A DNA stretch of 64,000 nucleotides, from positions 148,508-212,507 of the forward strand of contig REGQ01000009.1 of NCBI GenBank assembly GCA_004134985.1. The letters are read 5' to 3'. The notes under the pieces were generated by a model. That model worked only from the letters and a program-made list of their open reading frames with translations. It did not search any database and was not told the DNA's origin. This document shows positions 52,929-60,423 of this stretch, one piece after another; the stretch's first letter is position 1; each line of letters starts with the position of its first letter. This DNA comes from Paenibacillaceae bacterium. GTDB taxonomy: Bacteria > Bacillota > Bacilli > Paenibacillales > Paenibacillaceae. The position numbers and the translations under genes are program-made.

Positions 52929-52967
52929 GCTCGTCCATTTTTTTGATAATATGGTTCGAGTTTTTTT
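52929..52967 (+). terminator. Attenuator terminator before the efflux gene
   Basis: CTCG-T-CCAT pairs with ATGG-TT-CGAG (two 4-bp helices around a small internal loop), followed by seven T residues at 52961-52967. An upstream GCAAG (52909) / CTTGC (52926) pairing overlaps its 5' arm and could compete with it, which is what an attenuator needs. The energetic balance has not been computed. Confidence 0.6.
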
Positions 52968-53015
52968 GTAATGTGCTTTTTTAGTCAAGTTTAAACGGTG
53001 AAAAGGAGCAAAAAG

Positions 53016-54221
53016 ATGCAGCTGCAGTGGAAAAAAACGTTCGCGATTATTTTCAGCGGACAAATATTTTCAATATTAACGACCTCGATGGTGCAATTTT
53101 CGATTATTTGGCATTTGACTGAAACAACAGGCTCCGCTACGGTGCTGATGCTTGCCGGACTTGCCGGATTTTTGCCGCAAGCGCTGCTTGGCCCGTTTAT
53201 CGGTGTGTGGCTAGACCGGTGGAACCGAAAAATAACGATGATTACGGCGGACAGCGCCATCGCTTTTTTCAGTTTGGTCTTGGGCGTTTATTTCTATTTT
53301 GGCGAACCGAGTCTCGGTTTCGTCTATGTTATTTTGATGATTCGCTCTGCGGCCTCGGCATTTCATGCGCCGGCATTCCAGGCGGCCATTCCGCTCATCG
53401 CGCCTGAAGATCAATTGACCCGCGTGGCGGGCTGGCAGCAAATGGTGTTCTCATTCTCCAGTGTAATTGGTCCGGCGCTTGGTATCGCTGTTTACTCAGC
53501 GACATCGCTTGGAGCCGTATTGCTCCTGGATGTTGCCGGAGCTTTGATTGCAAATACGATGCTGATGTTCGTTACCATCAACCAGCCCAAGCGGGAGAAG
53601 CAGCAGTCCCCTTCATTTATGAGTGAGTTCAAGCTCGGCTGGACCGCCTTCATTAAAGTAAAGCCAATCGTCATTCTGGCAGTAACGACGGCGATCTTCG
53701 GCATCGTCTTTATGCCGCTTGCGACACTATTTCCGTTCATGACTCTGTCGCACTTTGGGCGCGGGGGTTACAGTGCGAGTCTTGTGGAGGCGGTTTTCGG
53801 CATCGGGATGATTATCGGCGGTGTTCTGCTGTCCATATTGGCTTCCAAATGGAAGGACATCACCTATATCACAATAAGTTTGCTTTTGATCGGCGTGACA
53901 AGTGCGGCGAGCGGCGTGCTCAATAAGGAAGGCTTTATGCTGTTTGTCGTTCTGTCCTTTTTTATGGGAGCTGCGGCCCCGTTTTTCAATGGGCCTTACA
54001 TGGCAATGATTCAGCGGGCGTTCGAGCCCGAAATGCTCGGTCGGGTAATGTCGATCGTGACGAGCGTCATGATGCTGTCCTCGCCGATCGGTCTGGCGCT
54101 AGCCGGTCCCATTGTAGAACGGTTTGGGGTACAGGTGTGGTTTTTCTGGTCAGGGGTAGTTATTATACTGACCGGTATTTTCATCTTGACGCTGTTCAAG
54201 CGGATGCGTGTCAATCTCTAA
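53016..54221 (+). CDS. MFS efflux protein related to macrolide exporters (Mef-like)
   Basis: A 401-residue, 12-helix MFS protein. FAIIFSGQIFSILTTSMVQF, LTETTGSATVLMLAGLAGF and GPFIGVWLDRWNRKITMI follow the MefA pattern closely (WAGQ..SLITSAILQ, LTEKTGSA, GVLVDRHDRKKIMI). The start is ATG 53016, six nt after AAAGGAGC; a GTG at 52998 is inside the leader region. A stalling leader peptide and attenuator precede it, so expression is probably induced by ribosome-binding drugs. The real substrate range is unknown. Confidence 0.88.
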   Translation: MQLQWKKTFAIIFSGQIFSILTTSMVQFSIIWHLTETTGSATVLMLAGLAGFLPQALLGPFIGVWLDRWNRKITMITADSAIAFFSLVLGVYFYFGEPSLGFVYVILMIRSAASAFHAPAFQAAIPLIAPEDQLTRVAGWQQMVFSFSSVIGPALGIAVYSATSLGAVLLLDVAGALIANTMLMFVTINQPKREKQQSPSFMSEFKLGWTAFIKVKPIVILAVTTAIFGIVFMPLATLFPFMTLSHFGRGGYSASLVEAVFGIGMIIGGVLLSILASKWKDITYITISLLLIGVTSAASGVLNKEGFMLFVVLSFFMGAAAPFFNGPYMAMIQRAFEPEMLGRVMSIVTSVMMLSSPIGLALAGPIVERFGVQVWFFWSGVVIILTGIFILTLFKRMRVNL

Positions 54222-54230
54222 ATGTGAAGA

Positions 54231-54259
54231 GGCTGCCTCATAGGAGGCGGCCTTTTTTT
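54231..54259 (+). terminator. Rho-independent terminator
   Basis: The stem GGCTGCCTC / GAGGCGGCC (one mismatch), 4-nt loop, then seven T residues, ten nt after the efflux gene stop. Confidence 0.9.
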
Positions 54260-54365
54260 AATAATCCATCGTGACAAAACTGTCCTGTGCCGATGTGCAC
54301 GTTGGCAGTCGGAAGAGTGAAAGGGAGAAAGGGCAGGATTGTTACGAGATAGTGAAGATGCTGGG

Positions 54366-54790
54366 AAGTGCAGGAGTGTCTCGAGTTGGTGGACCTGTTG
54401 CGAAGTGCAGGTATGTTACGGGTTGGTGGGAATGCTGTGAAGTGCAGGAGTGTCACGGGTTGGTGAATATGTTGTGAAAGTGCAGGTATGTTACGGGATG
54501 GTGGGTATGCTGCAAAAGTGCAGGTATGTTACGGGTTGGTGAGAATGCTGCGAAGTGCAGGAGTGTTGCGTGTTGGTGGATCTGCTGCGAAGTGCAGGAG
54601 TGCTTCGAGATGGTGAATATTGCTGCAAAAGTGCAGGTATGTTACGGGTTGGTGGGAATGCTGCGAAGTGCAGGAATGTTACGAGCTGGTGGGTATGTTG
54701 CGAAGTGCAGGAGTGTTGCGTGTTGGTGGATCTGCTGCGAAGTGCAGGAGTGTCTGAGATGGTGAATATGCTGCAAAAGTGCACTATTTT
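54366..54790 (+). repeat. About 37-bp minisatellite, 11 units
   Basis: Units begin with AAGTGCAGG at 54366, 54403, 54440, 54478, 54516, 54553, 54590, 54629, 54666, 54703 and 54740, with a truncated twelfth at 54777. Spacing is 37-39 bp. Two sub-types alternate (GAGTGTTGCGTG and GTATGTTACGGG after the common start), followed by TTGGTGG and CTGCGAA or CTGCAAA. Open frames through it are artefacts of the repeat. Confidence 0.93.
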
Positions 54791-55089
54791 ATGGTCGGAA
54801 TTGAGGCTTTGAGGATAAATGATGTTAAAATGCAGTATTTTTTTAAAAAAGTTTGCATTTTAGAGGACTGGGCGAAAATATCCTGCACTTTTGCATCAGT
54901 TTTTGTGAATTAAGGTAAATAATCATAAAAATCCTGCACTATTGCAGGATTTAGCTCGTTAGGTGGCCCATGCTGCCCTACAATCACCGCGCTTGGTCAA
55001 GCGGCATACCAAGTACCGAGCGCATCCCCTGCATACCGACTCCAAACGCCCCGCTGTGCGCTCTGCCGCAAACATACACGGCCCCGAAG
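54791..55089. other. Gap between two minisatellites with a TGCAGGATTT palindrome
   Basis: AAATCCTGCA / TGCAGGATTT with a 4-nt loop lies at 54929-54952, and related TCCTGCACTTTTGCA at about 54882-54896. The CTGCA-x-TGCAG core is shared with the units of the preceding minisatellite, which may derive from this palindrome family. No gene is seen. Confidence 0.55.
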
Positions 55090-55667
55090 CGCCCTAGCAC
55101 GAAACGCGCCCTGGCACGAAACGCGCCCTGGCACGAGACGTGCCCTAGCACTAAACGTGCCCTAGCACTAAACGTGCCCTGGCACGAAACGTGCCCTGGC
55201 ACGAAACGCACCCTAGCACTAGACGTGCCATAGCACGAAACGCGCCCTGGCACGAAGCGCGCCCTGGCACGAAGCACGCCCTGGCACTAGACGTGCCCTG
55301 GCACTAGACGTGCCCTGGCACTAGACGTGCCCTGGCACTAGACGTGCCCTGGCACGAAACGCGCCCTGGCACGAGACGTGCCCTGGCACGAGACGTGCCC
55401 TAGCACGAGACGTGCCCTGGCACGAGACGTGCCCTAGCACGAACCGTGCCCTGGCACGAAACGCGCCCTGGCACGAGACGTGCCCTAGCACGAGACGTGC
55501 CCTGGCACGAGACGTGCCCTGGCACGAACCGTGCCCTGGCACGAAACGTGCCCTAGCACGAAACGTGCCCTGGCACTAAACGTGCCCTAGCACTAAACGT
55601 GCCCTGGCACTAAACGTGCCCTAGCACTAGACGTGCCCTAGCACTAGACGTGCCCTAGCGCGAAACG
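55090..55667. repeat. 17-bp palindromic minisatellite, 34 units
   Basis: Thirty-four uninterrupted 17-bp units of consensus TGCCCTGGCACGAAACG fill 55090-55667 exactly. Each unit has the palindromic core GTGCCCTGGCAC; variation is limited to TGG/TAG, CACGA/CACTA, AAACG/GAGACG-type changes and a first base T or C. It ends 12 nt downstream of the stop codon of the minus-strand sensor kinase gene. On RNA it could fold into many small hairpins. Confidence 0.95.
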
Positions 55668-55679
55668 CACTGCAGCCGG

Positions 55680-57155
55680 CTATTTCGCTGGCTGCAGCAC
55701 GGACAGCGGGATCGCTGCCGCTGCGCTCGTTCGGTCTCCGCTGCCGGGCAAGCTGCCCGAATAGGGAAGCTCCAGCACGAAAGTGCTGCCTTTGCCTGAG
55801 CTGCAGCCCAGCCGCAAATCCCCCTGCTGCGCCTGGGCGAGCAGGCGGCTGTAAGTCAAGCCGAGCCCCAGCCCTCGTATAGCCCGTTTTTTGCGCTCGC
55901 CGCGGAAAAAACGCTCGAAAATATAAGGCTGCTCCTCAAGCGGAATGCCGTCCCCATTGTCACAAACTGCAACGGTAATATTGCGCGCAGTTGCTGCCAG
56001 CTTGATTGTAATCTCCAGTTGCCGTCCGGCGGCGGCTGCCTGAAGCGCATTGTTAAGCAGGTTAACGATAATCTGCTGAATGCGCAGCGCATCACCGGTT
56101 GCCATAAGCGCAGTGTCTGGCGCCTGGACGTGAACGGAAAGCTGTGCTTCTTCATGAACAAGGTTCCACTGGTATACAATTTCGGATATCAGCACCTTTA
56201 AATCAAGCGCATCGTTGCGTACCTCCAAACTGCCGGAGGAGAAGGCGTTATAGTTGAGCAGATCCGTTACCATACGCTCCATTCGATCCGATTCTTTAAG
56301 GGCAATATCGAGAAATTCCTCCGCTTCTTCTTGTGTCACAATGCCCTCGCGAACCGCCAGCAGCAGCCCCTTGATCGAGGTGACCGGTGTTTTCAGCTCA
56401 TGGGTAACGCCGGCAAGCGACAGGGCGCGCCATTCCTCCAACTGTTTCAAGCGGACGGCCATGTCAGTAAAAGAGCCGACAAGCTCATTGATTTCCCGCT
56501 CTTTCGTCTGCACGTTCAACTCCACATCATACTGGCCGTTGGCAATTTGCCGCGCACTGTGGGCGACTTGACGGATTGGACGGGATAACTTGCGGGAGAG
56601 AGAATAGAGTGTGAACCAGCCGCACAATATCAAGGTGAACAGGAGCACGCCAACAAAAATGCTTTCATTCGGGCTATAGGAAAGCGAACGTTTGGACTGC
56701 AGCAGCGACACTTGTCCTTTCGTCTGGCCGTCGCTAATAATCGGCGTTGTAATGGCTATGAAACGGCTGTCGCTGGCGCGCGTCAAGTCTTCTGACAGCT
56801 TTGCCTTCAACTCCTCGTCGCTGAAGTGCGGACGTGAATAGACCGGCGTTCCCTGTTCATCTGTAATGATCAGGCAAAGTTCATTTTTCTTAAAGTTGAA
56901 AAAGGCGAAGCGGCTGTCCAATAGCTGGTCGAATTGAGATGGAATGCTGAGTTGGCCGCTTTCGGCGACCACCCGCTCGGCTACTTCCTGTCCCAGCAGT
57001 CCCGCTGTTTTCAGTCTGCTGTCCATGGTCGCGCCCATAATCCAGTAGACGGCAAACAGCGCAATGATCGCCAGGCTGATGCACAAAATGGTAAAGTAGC
57101 GGATCGTCCAATACGACAGGATGGATGTTTGCTTGGTTTTTATTGTTTCAGCCAA
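55680..57155 (-). CDS. Sensor histidine kinase with HAMP domain
   Basis: A 491-residue kinase. Two transmembrane helices (about 20-42 and 165-187) enclose an extracellular sensor of about 120 residues. A HAMP region (SRPIRQVAHSARQIANGQYD), phospho-acceptor His in LAGVTHELKTPVTSIKG, and an HATPase domain with NLLNNALQAA, DNGDGIP and GLGLGLTYSRLL follow. Its 5' end overlaps the response regulator gene by 16 nt, so they form a pair. That partner gene is frameshifted, so the system may be inactive. Confidence 0.92.
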   Translation of the reverse strand: MAETIKTKQTSILSYWTIRYFTILCISLAIIALFAVYWIMGATMDSRLKTAGLLGQEVAERVVAESGQLSIPSQFDQLLDSRFAFFNFKKNELCLIITDEQGTPVYSRPHFSDEELKAKLSEDLTRASDSRFIAITTPIISDGQTKGQVSLLQSKRSLSYSPNESIFVGVLLFTLILCGWFTLYSLSRKLSRPIRQVAHSARQIANGQYDVELNVQTKEREINELVGSFTDMAVRLKQLEEWRALSLAGVTHELKTPVTSIKGLLLAVREGIVTQEEAEEFLDIALKESDRMERMVTDLLNYNAFSSGSLEVRNDALDLKVLISEIVYQWNLVHEEAQLSVHVQAPDTALMATGDALRIQQIIVNLLNNALQAAAAGRQLEITIKLAATARNITVAVCDNGDGIPLEEQPYIFERFFRGERKKRAIRGLGLGLTYSRLLAQAQQGDLRLGCSSGKGSTFVLELPYSGSLPGSGDRTSAAAAIPLSVLQPAK

Positions 57156-57822
57156 AATTGATACCCCATTCCCCGCAACGTCCGGATTTCTCCCGCCTCA
57201 GCTGACCAGTAGGAGAGCGACTGGCGCAGCCGCTTGATTGACAGATCTACTGCCCGGTCGCTGCCATCGTAATCCATGCCCCAAACCTGTTCGATTAGCT
57301 GTTCACGGGTAAACGTTCGCCCTGGCCGCTCAGCCAGATAAAGCATCAGCGACAGCTCGCGAGGGCTCAAGGCAACTTCCACGCCGTTCACCAGCACCTG
57401 CTTAGCCGCAAAATCAATGACCAAATTGCCATAGAACCTTCTGCTGTCATTATCGGACCACAGCGGCCGTCTGCGCAGCACAGCGTTAACGCGGGCGACC
57501 ACTTCTTCGGGAATAAAAGGTTTGCTCATATAGTCATCGGCGCCGCCATCCAATCCCGCGAGCCGGGTGTCGATGCCGTCTCTTGCCGTCAGCATAATGA
57601 CGGGACAGGCGCTTTCGTTCGAATGACGGATAGCAGCTCCAGACCATCGATATCAGGCAGCATAATATCAAGCAGGACGAGCGCGGGCTTCTCCAGGTCA
57701 AATTGCTTCAGTGCTTCCGTTCCGCTCGCCGCCCGGATTGGGTGATATCCTGCTTTTTTGACATAGGCAGCAAGCACCCGCGAAATAGCTTCTTCATCTT
57801 CAACAATCAGTATCGTTTTCAC
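57140..57822 (-). pseudogene. OmpR-family response regulator, frameshifted
   Basis: GTG 57822 (after AGAGGAG) starts VKTILIVEDEEAISRVL, with phospho-acceptor Asp in LVLLDIMLPDIDG. The frame breaks at about 57605: RTKAPVP is followed by SLC and a stop, where the family reads VPVIMLTA. The other frame continues MLTARDGIDTRLAGLDGGA and the complete winged helix (LSIKRLRQSL, RTLRGMGYQFW). A single missing base in a CCCG context explains this. It could be a real null allele, a phase-variable site or a sequencing error. Confidence 0.85.
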
Positions 57823-58077
57823 TGCGTTCTCCTCTTCCGGCAATTTCGTGTACTTATCATGTACCATATCCTCAGTGGCGCTGCAAGTCTTTCGTGGCTG
57901 CCTGCAGCTCGGAAGTTGCTGGAACAATTGACCGACTTCCTCCCGACACATTCCGTTGCTAAGGTTAGAACAGGCTGTCCCTTAATGGCATGAATTAATA
58001 TGGGTGACGGGTCCATCAACAGCTCGCAGGACAAGGCGGATGGAAGCACCCGAGTGAATTAGGAGGAAACAAGAGAG

Positions 58078-58797
58078 ATGAACAAAAATAAAAAATGGAT
58101 CATGGCAGGAGCGGGAGCGCTAATATTGGTTGGAGCGGGCGGCTATGCAATGCTGAACAGCTACTTGGGCAACAAAGTGGAAATTACACAGGTGATCCCG
58201 GCCAAAAATATTGCCGCAGGCGAAAGCGGAGCATCGAGCGTTGAAAGCGGTGATGCGAAGTCCCAGACATTTGCAGGGCAAAAGCTGAACGGTGAATGGC
58301 ATATTACGCGTGATTCCAAAGTTTATTTCTCGGTGACGACTTCCAAAGAAACCGTCAATTTTGAAAATAATGCCGTCACCGGCAGCTGGACCATCAATCT
58401 TGATGATCCCAGCGGGATGATTGGCACTGGAAGCGTGGAGCTCGGCCAGATTAATTCGGGTAACAACCAGCGGGATGATCACATTAAAAGCGCTGATTTC
58501 TTCGATATTGAGCAGCATCCGCAAGCGGCGTTCAAGGCTTCCTCTTTCGAAGGGCTACCGGCTGAATGGCAGGAAGGCACAGCTTATGATTTCATCATGC
58601 CAGGCAGCCTGACGGTGCGCGGCGTGGATAAGGATGTCACCTTTGCAGGCAAAGCGATGTACCAGGATAACCAGTTGAAGCTGTCCGGCACCACAACAGT
58701 CACCTTCCAGGACTTTGGCATGGAAAATCCGCATTCGGTACTGGTCAGTACGGAAAATGACATTGCTGTGCAGTTGGAACTGGTGCTCAAGAAGTAG
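58078..58797 (+). CDS. YceI-family lipid-binding-like protein, membrane anchored
   Basis: A 239-residue protein. An N-terminal helix (WIMAGAGALILVGAGGYAML) anchors a YceI domain (about 65-238): NGEWHITRDSKVYFSVTTSK, GSVELGQINSGNNQRDDHIK, FFDIEQHPQAAFKAS, GSLTVRGVDKDVTF. YceI proteins are lipocalin-like and bind isoprenoid or amphiphilic molecules. AGGAGGAAAC precedes the ATG at long spacing. It is divergent from the two-component pair. Confidence 0.92.
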   Translation: MNKNKKWIMAGAGALILVGAGGYAMLNSYLGNKVEITQVIPAKNIAAGESGASSVESGDAKSQTFAGQKLNGEWHITRDSKVYFSVTTSKETVNFENNAVTGSWTINLDDPSGMIGTGSVELGQINSGNNQRDDHIKSADFFDIEQHPQAAFKASSFEGLPAEWQEGTAYDFIMPGSLTVRGVDKDVTFAGKAMYQDNQLKLSGTTTVTFQDFGMENPHSVLVSTENDIAVQLELVLKK

Positions 58798-58814
58798 CTT
58801 GCAATCAAGTAAAC

Positions 58815-58840
58815 GGGGCGGCCCAGTGCCGTCCTTTTTT
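58815..58840 (+). terminator. Terminator after the YceI gene
   Basis: GGGGCGGC pairs with GCCGTCC (one G-T pair) around a 5-nt loop, followed by six T residues. Confidence 0.75.
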
Positions 58841-58888
58841 GCGCTGCATTACCAAAAATGGCTTAAGTTTATTTGCCAGACGATTCGG

Positions 58889-58917
58889 TTGACAATTCTA
58901 CAAGACAATTGTAGAGT
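58889..58917 (+). promoter_or_regulatory. Promoter with BlaI-type operator
   Basis: A consensus -35 TTGACA (58889-58894) is followed 17 bp later by TAGAGT. The dyad CTACA-N7-TGTAG (58898-58914) lies between them. TACA/TGTA dyads are the binding sites of BlaI/MecI repressors. The downstream gene encodes such a repressor, so it probably represses itself. A further half-site GTAGAAA occurs at about 58934. Confidence 0.7.
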
Positions 58918-58953
58918 TTCATTATAGACGCATGTAGAAAATGAGGTGGTTTC

Positions 58954-59331
58954 TTGGGGAAATTGCGAAAGCTTCCTGATGCTGAATTTGAGATTATGAA
59001 GGTGGTCTGGGCTAATCAGCCGCCTATTACTACAAGCATTATTATGGACCAACTGGGACGGGATAAAGAGTGGAAGGCACAGACGATTATTACGCTGCTG
59101 TTGCGTTTGGTGGATCGGGGATTTGTTCGAACAGAAAAAAACGGCAAAGAGCGTACCTACTTCCCCCTTGTTACCAAAGAGGATTATTTGAAGTTTGAAA
59201 CAGGCGATTTTATCGAACGGTTTCATGAAAATTCGCTTACAAGTCTTGTTGCTGCTTTATATGATGGCAAAAAACTGAAGGATAACGACCTTGATGAGCT
59301 GGTCAAGTGGATGCAAGAGAAGCAGGAATAG
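58954..59331 (+). CDS. BlaI/MecI/CopY-family repressor, without a BlaR partner
   Basis: A 125-residue repressor. LRKLPDAEFEIMKVVWANQP is the standard N-terminus, WKAQTIITLLLRLVDRGFV the recognition helix region and wing. TTG 58954 follows GAGGTGG. In related operons a BlaR1/M56 sensor protease follows; here none does, and a terminator follows instead. It could be controlled by a distant protease or simply be an autonomous regulator. Confidence 0.9.
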   Translation: MGKLRKLPDAEFEIMKVVWANQPPITTSIIMDQLGRDKEWKAQTIITLLLRLVDRGFVRTEKNGKERTYFPLVTKEDYLKFETGDFIERFHENSLTSLVAALYDGKKLKDNDLDELVKWMQEKQE

Positions 59332-59403
59332 CTATGCTGTCAAACCGATGTTCAGAAGGCGATATTTCCCAGGTAATAGATGGAGAGGATAGCGCATATA
59401 TTC

Positions 59404-59434
59404 AAAACTGCCTCCTGATCAGAAGGCAGTTTTT
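59404..59434. terminator. Bidirectional terminator
   Basis: The stem AAACTGCCT / AGGCAGTTT with a 10-nt loop has T runs on the plus side and A runs before it. It serves the BlaI gene and possibly the convergent gene at 59481. Confidence 0.85.
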
Positions 59435-59480
59435 GTGATGAGACATTCGAACACGCTAGGAAAAGATACGGTTTTACGGC

Positions 59481-60251
59481 TTAACTGTTTTCCTTTTGAA
59501 TTTTTGCGGGATTGTTGATTTTGTAAGGTACGGGATGCTTTGTCAGCTTTTTCTGCACAACCTTCGCTTCAAACGTAATAAGGTCCCCTACTTCAAGTTC
59601 ATGCTTTTTGAGGGTGGCGCTGTGGCTGGACCAGGCTAGTCCCAACGCCATTTCAGGCTCATCCATGATTGTGACCGCTTCGTAGATAATTACTTCATCA
59701 TCATTGTCCGCGAAGTGGTTAGGAACGGTTGCGAATTCTTTGACCGCAGCGCTCATCTTCACTTTCGCTTCAGGCAATTGCAGTTTTTTCGTCTTTTCCT
59801 TGGCTGCTTTTGGTTTGGGGGCTGCTTTGGGCGCTGCAGGTTTGGGCTCCTGCACATCCTCCACAACGATCTCCTCCCCAGAAGCGGGCGGCAGCGCCTC
59901 GGAATGTTCGTGATGCTCCTGCCCGGACGCCTCTTCCTGATCCGGATTGGATTCCAACCACTCATCCATCGCGGATGGTTTCTGGTTGAAAGCCGATGCC
60001 TGCATTTCCTTCAAGTAGGAGGGATGGATGCAATGCTTTTGGTCGTTCTCAAATGATATGACTGCGGTCATATTATCTACATACCCTATGATGCTGCAAG
60101 CAAGATTCAAACCTCTGCCTTTATAGAAGAAAGCTTTCGTTTTGCTCGCTTTTTCCGAGAGCAGTCCCCATTCCTTGCATTTGTCGATAAGCGCATCCTC
60201 ATTGTCCAAGGGGGTGTATGAGCTGGGATCGATGATGAACGAATACATCAT
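59481..60251 (-). CDS. Unknown protein with Pro/Ala/Lys linker
   Basis: A 256-residue cytoplasmic protein. The N-terminal domain (about 1-95: MMYSFIIDPSSYTPLDNEDA, CSIIGYVDNMTAVISFEND) and the C-terminal domain (about 165-256: VIIYEAVTIMDEPEMALGLA, LEVGDLITFEAKVVQKKLTK, an OB-like strand pattern) are joined by an acidic stretch and the linker EPKPAAPKAAPKPKAAKEKT. The start is ATG 60251 or 60248 after GGCGGAGAAG. I do not recognise the family. Confidence 0.7.
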   Translation of the reverse strand: MMYSFIIDPSSYTPLDNEDALIDKCKEWGLLSEKASKTKAFFYKGRGLNLACSIIGYVDNMTAVISFENDQKHCIHPSYLKEMQASAFNQKPSAMDEWLESNPDQEEASGQEHHEHSEALPPASGEEIVVEDVQEPKPAAPKAAPKPKAAKEKTKKLQLPEAKVKMSAAVKEFATVPNHFADNDDEVIIYEAVTIMDEPEMALGLAWSSHSATLKKHELEVGDLITFEAKVVQKKLTKHPVPYKINNPAKIQKENS

Positions 60252-60423
60252 AACTTCTCCGCCTTTCCTGTTTATACACAACTATATTATCACATTATAA
60301 GCCACAGATTTAACAAAAGGATAGACCGCCTCACTTGAAGGTTGCCAGCTAGCAAGCTAAAATAAAAGTCTGTATTGCGATTTCATACTTTATTCTACGG
60401 ATTTATCAGGAAAGGTAACCACA

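Noticed and set aside
54984..55542. Repeat-coded open frames on both strands in the 17-bp array
   Set aside because: Frames arise from the periodic sequence; no ribosome binding sites and low-complexity Ala/Arg/Gly products.
55090..55667. CRISPR array
   Set aside because: Units are contiguous 17-bp repeats without unique spacers, and there are no cas genes in the window.
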